The notes: generated from the letters alone by a model not told the origin. 64,000 bases of DNA from Closterium sp. Naga37s-1 (GCA_947471745.1 CANJKZ010000820.1:2021501-2085500); one strand, 5' to 3'; counted from the first letter of the stretch, positions 11,957 through 23,511 are shown. Numbers and translations are program-made.

Positions 11957-12432
11957 GATAAAGGCTAGGAGCGACATGAGCTAGGGACGGCTGTAGTGAA
12001 ACAACGAGAACAACTAGGAGCGCCATGTGAAACTAGGCGAGGAACGGCTGGAGCACGGAGCAAACTGAGCTAGGAGCGCCAGGTGAAACTAGGCGAGGAA
12101 CGGCTGGAGCACGGAGCACTCTGAGCTAGGCGCGAGGAGCGAAAACGACTGGAGCTAGAACGACTGGAGCTGAAACGACTGGAGCTAGAACAGCTGGAGC
12201 GAGAACGGATGGAGCTAGGCACGGCTGGAGCTAGGAGTGGCTGGAGTTAGAATGGCTGGAGCTAGAGACTGTAAGTGCGGCTCTCGGCTGCCGCTAGTAG
12301 AGCCACTAGCAGTGGAAAGTACGTGCGACGGTAGGGGCTGCAGTGCTGACGGCTGCGGTATGTAGGGAACTGTGCAGGTCGTCCGGCAAGCAGGAACGCG
12401 GGCGACAGTTGCAGCCCCCCACCCTGAACCTC

Positions 12433-12465
<33 letters not shown>

Positions 12466-13074
12466 GGCTTGATAAATTTATTTAATTTTCTGGCGCTAAA
12501 GCGCTGCGGGGCGCGCTGCCTGCAGGGTGTGCTGCCTGCGGGGCACGCTACCCGCGGGGCGCGCTATCTGCAGGGCACGATACCTTTGGGGGCGCGCAGC
12601 CTAGGGGCAGGGCAACGCGCGGGCTAGGGGCAGGGCGCACGTGCGCGCACGGGCTAGGGGCAGTGCGCACGGACGACGTGACGGGCTGGGGCAGGGTGCA
12701 TGGGCGACGTGACGGGCTGGGGCAGGGCGCACGAGCTACGCGACAGGCTAGGGCAGGGCGCACGGGCTACCCGACGGGTTAGGGCAGGGCGCACGGGCGA
12801 CGCGACGGGCTGGGGCAGGGGCCACGGGCGACGCGACGGGCTGGGGCGGAGGCGCAATACGGAGAGCGTGGAGGGCACGTAGGGGAGGGCTAGGCGCGGA
12901 GGCGCGGATGGCGCGTTACAAAAGGCGCGGAGGGCGCGTTACGGGAGGCTAGGGCGCGGAGGGCGCGGAGGGCGCTAGGGCGCGGAGGGCGCTAGGGCGC
13001 GTGACGGAGGGCACGTAAGGCGCGGAGGCACTCTAGGGCGCGAGGTATGCTAGGCTAGGCAAGGATGCTAAACC
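11957..13074 (-). mobile_element. Copia A1 leader
   Basis: This non-coding stretch between primer site and gag start contains GAGCTAGGA-type repeats (12000-12270), a 30-base poly-T at 12434-12463, and tandem ACGGGCTGGGGCAGGGCGC-like units at 12600-12860. No gene is supported here; Pro/Arg/Ala frames on the minus strand are a composition effect. Confidence 0.55.
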
Positions 13075-13215
13075 TACTCGTGATACCATCTTAGAAAGTG
13101 AATGCAACGGAATGGTGAACTAGAAACAGGATGGGGTACAAATATGCAAACCTAAAAGTTGTACCCCCTAGAAGGCACCTCATTACAGCCTATACCATAT
13201 ATTATATATTTGACA
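13075..13215 (-). repeat. 5' LTR and primer site of Copia A1
   Basis: The LTR is 13089-13215. The minus strand ends TTCTAAGA and is followed without a gap by TGGTATCACGAG (13075-13088), a variant of the usual plant initiator-Met primer site. TSD GTATG follows at 13216-13220. Confidence 0.85.
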
Positions 13216-13220
13216 GTATG

Positions 13221-13368
13221 CTATTGTTATAATCACTTCCGTCATTTTACATTCACTTTGGCATGTGTCATTGTGACCAGGTCTTTTCAGAAAGGTTTGC
13301 AGATATTTTTTAATGTTGTTGCGGAAGATATTGACCTCAGATCAGAGTGGATTTAAAATGACCGAGAT
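13221..13368. other. Flank between Copia A1 and Copia F, with imperfect repeat
   Basis: About 150 bp of AT-richer sequence. The segment near 13325-13365 (GACCTCAGATCAGAGTGG) recurs in diverged form near 13450-13480 (GACCTCAGGTCAGAGTGA), inside the probable F LTR. It may be a second LTR fragment of the same family. No gene seen. Confidence 0.4.
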
Positions 13369-13777
13369 TGTTACAATCCTGAACCGGACTTAGCCAGGGA
13401 TCGTCTCAGGGTTGATCGCAGGTAGTGTTGCAGCGGAAGTGTTGACCTCAGGTCAGAGTGAATGTAAATGACAGAGATGATAAAAACATACATGCATCGA
13501 GTTTGTATAGGAAATACAAAGGAATGCGAAACGACCTAGACTAGCCATGTACTCTAAGGGGTACATTCCCTTATTACAGCGAAGTTCAAACCGTGCGGCG
13601 CGGGAACCCGTTTCAAACCCGTTCACGCTCTTTTTATTTCAAATGTTTCTGCCTTCATCGGTCTTGATCTGACGGTTGCTCGGTGTCGCTTCGACTCTTC
13701 TGATTCCTCGACTTTGTACTCGGTAGAGTCGACTCCTGCAACGTACAGGAATGCCTTCTCATTAAGTTATCGCAACA
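13369..13777 (-). repeat. Probable 3' LTR of Copia F
   Basis: On the minus strand a purine tract (AATGAAGGGAGG) is followed by TGTTGCGATAAC, and the segment ends GATTGTAACA, giving TG...CA ends with short inverted termini over about 409 bp. It lies directly after the RNase H end of Copia F, as a 3' LTR should. The partner LTR is missing, so the left edge is approximate. Confidence 0.55.
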
Positions 13778-16252
13778 CCTCCCTTCATTCCTGGACGTGT
13801 CGAGGGCTGAATCGCTTGAACACTCCTGTGAGGTTGGAGCAGTGCAAGTACTGCTGACGTGGTAGTCGTTTGGTGAGGAAGTCAGCTGCCATCTCCGTGG
13901 TGGGGCAGTACGTGAGGTCAACCTTGTCTGGTCAATTTTGTCCTTGATGAAAACGTATCGGAGCGTGATGTGCTTCGTTCGGTTGACGAACCCCGGCTTG
14001 TTCGCGATCTTGATGGCGCTCTAGTTGTCGCAGTGAAGGCGAAAGGTAGGCAAAAGGTAGGATTTTTGCCTCCTGCAGCAGCTCTTGCTCGTAAAGTCCT
14101 TCGCGAACTGCAGCTATCGCGACGTTGTACTCTGCTTCAGCCGATGACAGGGCAACCAGTTCCTGCTTCTGCGAATTCCAGGAGGTTGGGCCCGTTGGCT
14201 CCAGGCGAAAACAAAGCCCGTTTGTGATCGTCGATTCGCAGGGTCAGCGGCGTGATCTGCATCCACGTAGCCGGTAAGGTTGAATGAAGTCGTTGTCAGC
14301 ATGGAGTAGGAGAGGCCGGTGTCAAGTGTTGAAACAAAGTACTGTAGGGCGCGCTCCAGATCCAGCTGGTTCTCGGCTACTGGCTTGCGTGAATACTGGC
14401 TCGGTTGGTTGGCAATGTATGAAAGATCGGGTCGGCAGGTGACAGAGGCGAACAGCAAACACCCCAGTTGCTGCTGGTACAGTTGAAGTCTTACGGGCGA
14501 CAGATGTTTGTCCGGTTTGTAGTTGGTGCTAGGAGTCCGGTAAGGGATTGAGACTGGTGCGGGTGAAATGTTGAAGCGCTCTCCCAATTGCTCTGCGTAT
14601 TTGGAGGCTGACAGATGAACTGCTTCTGGCGCGTAGGTAATGTTCAGTCCCAGGAACTGCGTGACTTTGTGGTTGATGGTGATGTCAACGCGCTGCGCTA
14701 GGTTTTCTTCAAACTGGTTGAGGAGCTTGTTGCAGGTGCTGGCGTTCAGCAAGTCCTCGACGTAAACTGTCAAGAGGATGTAATAGCCGTTGAAGTGAAG
14801 GAGGTACATTCCCGGGTCGTGCGGCAGCTGCCAGAAGCCGATCTTCACGATTATTTGGTGTAGGTGCTGCTGCTAGAGACGCGGCGCCTGCTTGATCCCG
14901 TCAAGGGATTTCTTCAGCTGACAGACCCTGGGGTCTCCTTCCTTGTAGGTGTGTGGCTGCTCCACGAAAATAGTTGCATCCACCAACACATACAAAAATG
15001 CGTTCTTGACATCGATCTGCCGCAGTGGTAGGTGCTTAGCTGCAGCGATAGCAAGTAGGATCCGCACAGAGGTATGGCGGCTTACGGGGGCGAAGGTCTG
15101 GTCGAAGTCGATGCCGTGGCGTTGGTCGTAACCGCGTACGGCCCAGCATGCCTTGAAGCGCTCGATAGTTCCGCCTGCGGCGGACTTGAGACGAAAAACC
15201 CACTTTCCACTTAGCACCCTCCCCTCCTTCACTGCTGCACGATCGAATAGAACCCATGTATCGTGCGAATCCAGCGCCTTTAGCTCCGCATCCATAGCCG
15301 CACGCCACTCCTTGGCGTGTGGGCCTGTGAGGGCGCATCGCTGTCATCATCGTCGTCATCGTCGCGCAAACGAGGAGGTACGCCGGGATGTTCGTCGGGT
15401 GGGTCGCGGTCAAGCGCTGCTGCAGCTTCCTCTTCTTCTGGCGAGGCGAAGCTTCGGCCGTTGTTGGCGTAGGCCCGAGCGGCGTTGCTGCGCTGATCCT
15501 CGATCTATTGCTTTAAGGTAAGCCACTCGTAGAAGAGGACGTCGCGCGCGGATACGATCTTGTTGGTGTCAACGTACAGGACCAGCCAACCCTTGTACTC
15601 ATGGCTGAGTCCTAGGTGGATTCCCCAGCGCGTGCGTTCGGTGAATTTGCCGATAGTAGCAGATGTCGGCCGGTAATGCACCACACCCCCAGACCCTCAG
15701 CATGGAGGTATCTCCCCTTGTCCTGGTCCACTTCATGTGCGGGGAAAAGTTTCCCCTGCTCGCCGTGGTAGAGAGAAGATTGTGAAGCCGCATGGCGTGG
15801 TTCATGGCGTACGGTCAGTACTTCTTGGGGAGGCCGGACTAGTTAATGAGGGTGCGTACCTTCGTCATGAGGGTGCGATTGACTCGCTCAGCGACGCCTT
15901 GCTGCTGGTGAGCGTAGGGAAGTGAGATGTGATGCTTGATCCCCTTCTCTGTGAGGAACGCCTGCAGCTCGTTGCCTCGAAATTCCTTGGCGCCATCTGT
16001 CTGCCAAACATTCAGCTTCTTTCATGATTCCTGTTGCGCGTGAGCCAGCCAGATACGGAAGATCTCAGGAGCCTTGGAGCGTAGGTCAACGTTGGCGACC
16101 CAGATGCAGCGTGAGTACGCGTCGATGAAGGTGAGGGTGTTGTTCTCACCGTTGACTCCTCCGTAGGTTATCACGATGTAGTCGCTGTAGACTTTCTGCA
16201 GTTTCTTGTAACGGTTGGTGCTTGGCTCCAACGAGGGGAAATAAAGGGGCAC
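13778..16252 (-). pseudogene. Copia F pol, decayed (integrase to RNase H)
   Basis: Minus-strand fragments in copia order are integrase core (about 16250-16020: FIDAYSRCIWV), integrase C-terminal side (15805-15600), RT first half (15295-14873: GKWVFRLKSAAGG, ARGYDQRHGIDFDQTF-like, IDVKNAFLYV) and RT second half plus RNase H (14848-13800: FLGLNITYAPE, GYVDADHAADPANRRSQTG, then EMAADFLTKRLP). The palm box reads YVED rather than YVDD. Stops and frameshifts separate the parts. It is only distantly related to the other copia elements. The 5' side is missing at about 16252-16315, where LINE G sequence begins. Confidence 0.75.
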
Positions 16253-16623
16253 CTACAGCTGATCCTCTCAAACCACATCAACCTGGACAGGGACGAGCTC
16301 GTGGGAGACACAAGGGCGGACAGGCCTTCATTGATAGGTTCATAGGGATACATGCAAGGCAGGAATAGGTGCTAGACAGGCCTAGGCATTGACTTAACCA
16401 AACATGCAAGGCAGGGATAGGCAGCGGGCAGGACATCTGCAAAACAAACAGTCAGGCCGGGCAGGTTAGACAAGGCAAACACACGAGGCCGGCAAGCAAG
16501 GCAGGGCACTGCAAGGTAAGGCCAAGAACGGCAACCAGACCTGGCGGGCAAAACAACCGATCCAGTATATCGTGCAGCAGCTGAGCCATGGCTACACGAC
16601 TAGCCTGTAGCTTATCCTACCTA
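16253..16623 (-). mobile_element. LINE G 3' untranslated region and junction
   Basis: From about 16315 upward the sequence (CATTGATAGGTTCATAGGG, then AAGGCAGGGATAGGC-like units) matches the 3' tails of LINEs H and I, so this is the 3' UTR of LINE G. Unlike H and I, no (GA)n tail is visible. 16253-16315 is unassigned junction DNA next to Copia F. Confidence 0.55.
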
Positions 16624-17366
16624 CTAAGCCATCACATCCTCCAGCTCATCCTCCAGCACTTGCCATAGGTCCCCCAGGCTAGGTTCCCAAGGGTCCCTAG
16701 CTGCCTGGGGGAACGCCGCCTCGTCTGGGAGGTTTGACTTGTTCAGGTAGGACGTCGTCTGGGAGCGCTGCAGCATCACTGACCAGCGCTGCCGGTAGTG
16801 AGCGGTGAGTCGTGCAGTCGTCGTTGTCAACTTCCCCTGGCGGTACTTTTTCTTTGCTTCTGAGGTGGCCACGAGTCTTAGGAACTCCTGTGTGTCGGCG
16901 GACAGAGCCCCATACGTCTCAACTGCAAGGCCAAAGAAACCTACATAGTCCGGCCGCCCCTCATATTCCCTGTGCTTCCTAGCCCATGCCTCCTCAGCTG
17001 CCCATCCTGGCAGTTTCCGTGCCCTGGTGTCGCGTTGCTGGAGCACGGGGTCAGTCACCGTCACGTCTGTCACCCAGGTCTCGTTTGACTCCTTGTCTCT
17101 AATCGCCAGATCCCCTCTCTTTCTGAGTATCGGTGGGGAGAAGGCTGATGTCTCATGAAAGCATGTGAAGTCCGCCTCCCTTGCCATCCTGAGAGCCGGG
17201 TATACCAGTGAGTTGTGAGTTCTGACCACATCCCCCCCATACCCGCACCTCAGGAGATGGTTCGGCAGACTTGTGTCATTGATGTCTGAATACACTCGCT
17301 TGCAGGGGCACTTCACAGTGACCGGCAAGGACATGCCCATGCGGAAGCCCAGCGCCAATGAGAACT
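16624..17366 (-). pseudogene. LINE G: zinc finger and restriction-like endonuclease (C-terminal part)
   Basis: This open stretch starts after Copia C and ends in a natural stop (LEDVMA). It contains a cysteine/histidine cluster (CPCKR ... LPNHLLRC), then RTHNSLVYPAL and KRGDLAIRD, fourteen residues, then DVTVTDP. That order resembles the CCHC finger plus K/R-P-D-x12-14-D endonuclease of R2/NeSL/CRE-type LINEs, here with Pro replaced by Gly. The enzyme would nick target DNA to prime reverse transcription. H and I carry the same domain. Family placement rests on motif spacing and should be checked by profile search. Confidence 0.7.
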
Positions 17367-17502
17367 TGTCAAACATTATACATGTTACTGCTGTGTAGGC
17401 TACAGTGGGTTAGCCTTTAGGGGGTACATTACTCTAGGGTTTCCTACTTGTACTCCCAACATTCCTAGTTCAACCATTCTCGTTCAGTTCTACAATCTAA
17501 CA

Positions 17503-18850
17503 TGGTATCCGACGCCTAGGTCAGGACCTAGGACCGACGTTGGTTAGGGCCCACCGTTCCGCCGCGCCCTTGCGCGACCGTGTCTGATAGTACCTCGCGC
17601 CGTCGTGCGCCCCTACCCGCGCCGTCGAGCGCCCTTACTAGCGCCGTCGAGCGCCCCTTCTAGCGCCGTCGAGCGCCCTTCCTAGCGCCGTCGAGCGCCC
17701 CTTCTAGCGCCGTCGTGCGCCCCTACCCGCGCCCTCGAGCGCCTGCCTACTCGCGCCCTTGAGCGCCTGCCTACTCGCGCCCTCGAGAGCCACCTTGCCG
17801 CCCTGCCCTGCAGGCCACGCGCGGGCCTGCTCTGCACCCGCGCACCCGCCCCTGGTTTAGGGTTTCGCGGCCCCTGGACCCCGCGACGCGTCGCCCTGCT
17901 CGTCGCGGCGCCTCTGCGGGACCCCGGCGTCGCTCCTGTCTCATCGCGACGCCCCAACGGGTTCCGCGCGTCGCCCCTGCCTCGTCGCGACGCCCCCCTG
18001 CGGGACCCGCACGTCGCCCCTGCCTCGTCGCGGCGACCCTGCGGGACCCGCGCGTCACCCACGCCTCGTCGCGGCGCTTCTGCGGGACCCACGCACGTCG
18101 CCCCTGCCTCGTCGCGACGCCCCCCGCGCGACGCGCGCGTCGCCACCGGGACTCGCGCGCGTCGCCCCTGCCTCGTCGCGACGCCCCCGCGCGACCCGCG
18201 CGTCGCCACTGGGACCCGCGCGGGGTCGCCCCTGCTCGCCGCGGCGCCCTGCCCTACCCGCGACCGCCCTTGGGACGGCCGCCCCTGGCCCCTGGAGCAG
18301 CCGCCACTGCAGCAGCCGCCCCTGGACCCTGGAGCAGCCGCCCCAGCAGCAGCCGCCCCTGGCCCCTGGAGCGGCCGCCACTGCAGCAGCCGCCCCTGGC
18401 CCCTGGAGCAGCCGCCACTGCAGCAGCCGCCCCTGGACCCTGGAGCAGCCGCCCCTCGCCCCTGGAGCAGCCGCCACTGCAGCAGCCGCCCCTGGACCCT
18501 GGAGCAGCCGCCACTGCAGCAGCCGCCCCTGGACCCTGGAGCAGCCGCCCCTGCAGCAGCCGCCCCTGGCCACCTGGAGCAGCCGCCACTGCAGGAGCCG
18601 CCCCTGGCCCCTGGAGCAGCTGCCGTCGCGGCCCGGCCCCGCCCTGCAGCAGCTGCCGCGGAGCTCCCTGCCCCGGCCCGACCCCGCCCTCCAGCTGTAG
18701 CGGCCCCGCTGTCGCCACCGTCTTGCGCCTGCCCTTCCTACCACTGGTGAGCACTGCTACCGCTGCTACTGCTGCTACTGCTTTTCCTGCTCCTGCTCCT
18801 ACTGCTGTTACTGCCGCTACTGCAGCTACTGCTGCTCCTGGCGTGGCCAG
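17503..18850 (+). mobile_element. Copia C leader with tandem repeats
   Basis: This GC-rich leader holds GCGCCGTCGAGCGCCCCTTC-like units (17590-17770), CCTGCCTCGTCGCGACGCCC-like units (17880-18240) and a 30-60 bp minisatellite built on CAGCCGCCACTGCAGCAGCC (18290-18620). The last 90 bp (GCTACTGCTGCTACTG) match the sequence just before gag ATG in Copia E. The ATG and capsid that should follow are deleted. Long frames on both strands here are repeat artefacts. Confidence 0.65.
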
Positions 18851-19780
18851 ATGCAGCTCCAGGGCCGTCCGCATGTGTCCCTCACGCCCCAGCAGCTTCG
18901 TGAGTGGTACGTCAGTTGGGGTTGTCGGGGTGGCCGTAGTGGGAGTCGTCCTGGAGTCGGTAGTTCGGGAGCTTCTTGTAGTGGCCCGGTGCAGCAGCAG
19001 CGTCGTCCGCGCGAGACTCTTTCACCCCAGCAGCTTCGTGAGTGGTACGCTCAGAGCAGAGGGTCGCTGAGTACTGCTCGCAGCCCGTACATTATTAGCA
19101 CGGGTGCCCGGACTGGTCAGCCTTGCGGGACGCGTGGTCACACAGAGTCCCACTGCTTTGCCCGTCTGAGCGACGCTTGGCGTACAGAGTTTGGCGACGA
19201 CGCTGAGCTCCCCGACTGGGTGGAGCTACTTAGGCAGAGGGTAGATATCTTTGCTTCTGACTATGATGCTATCCTCACTGCCATGTATGCATTGTCTACT
19301 AGTACTGAGGGTGCCTGTCACCTGTGTGTGCCGCCTGACCCCGGTATCCAGTCTGCTGCTCTAGGTACTGGTGAGGTTGCCGCTCTAGGTGCTAGTGTGT
19401 CTGCTGCCCCAGGTGCTGGTGAGGCTGCTGCTCTAGGTGCTCGTGAGTCTGCGCCCTCTGGTACTGAGTCTACTGAGGCACTGCACACCTTCACACTGGA
19501 CTCAGGTGCTTCTCGCTGTTTCTTTCGTGACCGCACGGCCCTTGAGCAGCTTGCTAGGCCGGTTGCAGTCTCCCTCGCTGACCCCTCTGGGGGTCCGGTC
19601 ATTGCGACCTCCTCCACTGTCGTCCCTTGTCCTGCGGTCCCGTCGGGCACACTATCAGGTCTCTACCTCCCCTCGTTCTCTACGAACTTGGTGGCGGGTA
19701 GTGCGCTCCAGGACGGGGGTGTCCACCAGTTCACCCCTGCCTACGAGCACGTGACCCACTGCACGTGCGCTCGGACGGGT
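18851..19780 (+). pseudogene. Copia C gag C-terminus and protease
   Basis: An open frame begins in what is normally mid-gag. Two LREWY motifs (SLTPQQLREWYVS, TLSPQQLREWYAQ) come first, then a knuckle-like GQPCGTRGHTESHC, a conserved block (DAWRTEFGDDAELPDW), and the aspartic protease (HTFTLDSGASRCFFRD, near 19490). After CARTG at about 19774 the sequence jumps to the end of integrase (WQFYHATSRHVLS), with about 1 kb missing relative to Copia E and a frame change. The protease active site DSG is intact. No start codon with a capsid exists, so translation is uncertain. Confidence 0.75.
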
Positions 19781-22700
19781 CTGGTTGGCAGTTTTACCAC
19801 GCCACCTCGCGCCATGTCCTGTCCTCTCAGGACGTCACTTTCGACGAGTCGGTCCCCTACTACCGCCTCTTCCCCTACCGCACTGCCCCGCTCCCCCCCC
19901 CGCCTCTCTTCCTCGCACCAGGTGCTGCTGTGGTAGACCCCCTCCCCCCTCAGGGTGCCGCTCCCTCAGGTGTGTCCCAGGTAGACCCGGTTGAGCCTGT
20001 CGAGGTAGCTGTTGACTCTCGTCCTGCTTGGGGTGCTGAGCCTGAGCGTGCGGAGCCTGGGGGTGCGGAGCCTGGGGGTGCGGAGCCTGGGGGTGCGGAG
20101 TCTGGGGGTGCTGAGCGTGGGGGTGCGGAGTCTGGGGGTGCTGAGTGTGGGGGTGCTGAGCCTGGGAGTGCTACGTCTGAGGGTACTGAGCCTGAGGGTG
20201 CTGAGACTGAGCGTGCTACACCTGGAGGAGCCCTCTCCTCGCAGCAGCTACGTGAGTGGTACTTACAGTACTGCAGCCTCAGGAGGGGTACTTCTGGAGC
20301 TCGGAGTGCTGCTGGAGCTGGTGCTCGTGCTTCCCCTCCTAGGCGGGAGCTGCCCTCTCCCCAGCGGCTCCGAGAGTGGTACGCTCGGCGCTGCAGTCTC
20401 CGGAGTGGCGCTCCCGGTGTCGCGGACCCTGGTGCTGCTGCTGCTGCTAGCGGTGCTGCTGGCGTTGCTGGAGGTGCTGCTGGTGCTGGTGCTGCTGGAG
20501 CTGCTGGAGGTGCTGCTGCTGCTGGCGGTGCTGCTGGCGCTGCTGGAGGTGCTGCTGGTGCTGGAGCTGCTGGAGCTGCTGGAGGTGCTGCTACTGCTGG
20601 CGGTGCTGCTGGCGCTGCTAGAGGTGTTGCTGGTGCTGGAGCTGCTGGAGCTGCTGGAGGTGCTGCTACTGCTGGCGGTACTGCTGGCGCTGCTGGAGGT
20701 GCTGCTGGTGCTGGTGCTGCTGGAGCTGCTGGAGGTGCTGCTGCTGCTGGCGGTGCTGCTGGCGCTGCTGGCGGTACTGCTGGCGCTACTGGAGGTGCTG
20801 CTGGTGCTGGTGCTGCTGGAGCGGCTGGAGGTGCTGAGCGGCCGCGGCCGTACTACGTTCCGCTCCTTCAGCAGGTTCTTGACCTCCCGCCCTCTCCTAG
20901 TCCTACTCCTCCCCTACTGAGTCCACCGCCTGTCCAGTCGCAGTCACAGTTACTGCCAGCCTCTCCACTGCCTGGTCCTTCTCCCTACGCTGAGCCGACG
21001 GGAGGTCTTACGGAGCGTCGTGAGCCTCAGTCTCGTCCTCCGTCGCCTGAGACTCGTTTAGAGTCGTCTGAGTCGTGTCCAGAGTCGCCTGTCCGCGCTG
21101 TCCGCGTTGGTCGTGCTCCGCGTCAGCGTCCTCCTCCTGTCCTTGGCACTCACTATATGACTCTGCGTCCTTCCACTGCTCCACAGCGTGTCCCACTGCC
21201 GTCTCCACCAGCGTCCTCTCTTCCTGCTCTCGCTGACCCGGAGACTGACTCTCTTCGTGCTGCCAGTCCTACTGTCACGCGTCTCCTTGCCACTGTTGTC
21301 ACTGACCCTTCCTTTGAGTCCTCTGCTGCGTCTGCTCTAGTCGCTGAGCTTGTTGACTTTGCTGCTGCCTGTCGTCTAGACTACGCCGCTAGCCTTGTTG
21401 CTGAGTCTGAGTCTGTCTGTCCTCTGTCTGTCGGGGGTGAGTGTGCTCTTGGCACGGACGTCCTTGAGGACAGACAGGAGGAGTTTGAGTGCTTTGCCGC
21501 TGCTTTACCTCATCTCGTGTCCATGCTGATTGCCTCTGAGGGAGACCCGGATGCACCAGACATCCCGACCCCACGCTCCTACGCAGAGGCGATGGAGGGT
21601 CCCTACTCCTCTCAGTGGCAGACAGCCATGGACGCAGAGATGGCTTCCTGGAAGTCCACAGGCACCTACGTCGACGAGGTTCCCCCACCTGGGGCGAACA
21701 TCGTCAGTGGCATGTGGATTTTCAGGGTGAAGCGGCCGCCGGGTTCTCCGCGTGTCTTCAAGGCGCGTTACGTTGCACGAGGCTTCAGTCAGCGAGAGGG
21801 AGTTGACTTCTTCCAGACCTTCTCCCCGACCCCGAAGATGACCACTCTTCGGGTTCTGCTGCACGTTGGCGCTCAACGTGACTACGAGCTCCACTCTCTT
21901 GACTTCAGCACTGCTTTCCTACAGTGCAGCCTGCACGAGGAGATCTGGCTGCGCCGCCCACCTGGCTTCACTGGGTCGTTCCCTCCTGGTACCCAGTGGA
22001 GCCTCCGGCGGCCGGTCTACGGTCTCCGCCAGGCACCTCGTGAGTGGCACGACACACTGAGGACTACTCTTGCTGCTCTTGGCTTTGCTCCTTCTATTGC
22101 TGACCCGTCACTGTTTCTACGCACCGACACCACTCTGCCGCCGTTCTACGTTCTTGTTTACGTAGACGACTTGGTCTTTGCTACTGCTGACACTGAGGCA
22201 CTCGCCCACGTGAAGTCGGAGCTGCAGAAGAGACACACGTGCACAGACCTGGGTGAACTGACAAGCTATCTTGGCTTGCGGATCACCCGGGACAGAGCAC
22301 AGCGCACCATCACCTTGACTCAGTCACACATGGTGCAGCAGGTCCTTCAGCGCTTCCGCTTCACGTACTCCTCGCCTCAGTCCACTCCTCTGCCTACCGG
22401 TCACTCGCTCTCAGCTCTGCCTTCGGATGAGTCCGTAGAGCCGAGTGGCCCGTATCCAGAGCTTGTGGGCTGCCTCATGTACCTGATGACCTGCACTCGA
22501 CCTGACCTGGCATACCCTCTTAGCATCCTAGCACGCTATGTCGCTCCCGGCCGTCACCGGAAGGAGCACATGGATGCCGCTAAGAGGGTGTTGCGCTACT
22601 TGTGCAGTACGTCGGGCATGGGGCTCGTGCTTGGAGGCCGGAGCGACGTTGTCCTCACTGGTCACTCAGACGCTTCTTGGGCTGACGACCAGGCTACACA

Positions 22701-23142
22701 GCGGTCGTCTCAGGGTTACACCTTCAGCCTTGGCTCTGGTTCAGTTACTTGGCGTTCTACTCGCTCTTCTTCTGTTCTCAGCTCCAGTTGTGAGGCTGAG
22801 ATCTACGCCACAGCCATGGCTGCACAGGAGTTACGCTGGCTCACCTACCTGCTGACCGACGTGGGAGAGCCGCCTCGTTCTCCTCCAGTGCTGTACGTCG
22901 ACAACAAGGCCGCCATTGCCTTGTGTGAGGAGCACAGACTGGAGCACATGACGAAGCACATCGCTCTGCGCTACTTCCTTGCTCGAGAGCTGCAGCAGCG
23001 TGGTCAGCTTCGTCTTGCGTACGTGGCCACTCGGGCCAACACTGCTGATGTGTTCTCCAAGGCGCTTCAGCCTTGTGATCATCAGCGTTTCTGTACTGTT
23101 CTAGGCCTTGTGCCTACTGTCCCTCACTTGCTCACTTCTTGA
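19781..23142 (+). CDS. Copia C pol remnant: integrase tail, linker, RT, RNase H
   Basis: One uninterrupted frame of about 1,120 codons. It starts in the integrase C-terminus (DVTFDESVPYYRLFPYRTAP) and passes a GGAEPGGAEPG repeat. Two LREWY motifs follow (20245-20400), then an Ala/Gly repeat (20440-20830), a Pro/Ser-rich stretch and the RT (21620-22350). RT motifs are FKARYVARGFSQREGVDFFQ, DFSTAFLQCSLHEEIWL and the intact YVDDLVFATAD at about 22160. RNase H follows with SDASWADDQ, SSSCEAEIYATAMAA and YVDNKAAIALC, ending in a stop at 23142. All catalytic Asp/Glu I can locate are present. The frame's integrity plus near-identical LTRs suggest recent movement with gag and integrase supplied elsewhere (inference). 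Confidence 0.8.
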
Positions 23143-23375
23143 CTCTGCTTGTACTGTGATCTCTATATATATACCTGCATGCTTACACTTGCTAGGTTGT
23201 GATCACTGTACCTCTTGTTATATTATCAAACTGCATGTGAACTGGTCTTGTGACCAGTTGCTTGTGCTCGGAATTTGTGTGGTTTCCTTGAGATCCACCC
23301 TGAGCTTGTTTTGCTTTGCTTTGCTTTGACTGGTCTTGTGACCCCTTGCTCTCCCCCACTTTGCCTATGGGGGTG
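23143..23375 (+). mobile_element. Copia C 3' untranslated region
   Basis: This tail is shared with Copia D and E: CTCTATATATATACCTGC, GCATGTGAACTGG, TTGCTTTGCTTTGACTGGTC and CTCCCCCACTTTGCCTATGG. It ends in the purine tract GGGGGTG against the 3' LTR. No gene. Confidence 0.65.
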
Positions 23376-23511
23376 TGTCAAACATTATACATGTTACTGC
23401 TGTGTAGGCTACAGTGGGTTAGCCTTTAGGGGGTACATTACTCTAGGGTTTCCTACTTGTACTCCCAACATTCCTAGTTCAACCATTCTCGTTCAGTTCT
23501 ACATTCTAACA

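Larger units (their letters stand above)
3545..13215 (-). mobile_element. Copia A1, full-length with nested Copia B
   Basis: Two 127-bp LTRs (3545-3671 and 13089-13215) differ at 4 positions by my reading and are flanked by the exact 5-bp repeat GTATG (3540-3544 and 13216-13220). The primer site TGGTATCACGAG (minus) adjoins the 13089 LTR, and a GCCTATGGGGGTG polypurine-like tract adjoins the other. Order on the minus strand is LTR, leader, gag remnant, protease, integrase, linker, RT-RNase H, LTR, which is copia order. Copia B splits the integrase. Most of the capsid is missing and the pol is broken by stops, so the element is not autonomous. Confidence 0.9.
17367..23511 (+). mobile_element. 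Copia C, short-LTR family, deletion derivative
   Basis: LTRs at 17367-17502 and 23376-23511 (136 bp each) differ at one position by my reading, the fewest of any pair here. Flanks are GAACT (17362-17366) and AAACT (23512-23516), a TSD with one mismatch. It splits LINE G. Primer site TGGTATCCGACG follows the 5' LTR and GCCTATGGGGGTG precedes the 3' LTR. Gag capsid and the integrase core are missing, while gag C-terminus, protease, linker, RT and RNase H remain. Confidence 0.92.

Noticed and set aside
12434..12463. Poly-T as the tail of an inserted LINE or processed gene
   Set aside because: No coding sequence, TSD or 3' UTR could be tied to it. Shorter T-runs occur in the leaders of D and E too.
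18055..19070. Large Ala/Pro or Arg/Gly frames on both strands
   Set aside because: They arise from the GC-rich tandem leader of Copia C and contain no domain. The same applies to frames at 47006-47915, 55487-55909 and 12548-12882.
20012..20920. Leu/Val-rich frame overlapping the Copia C linker
   Set aside because: It is a shifted reading of the GCTGCTGGAGGT repeat. The pol frame through the same DNA carries conserved motifs on both sides.
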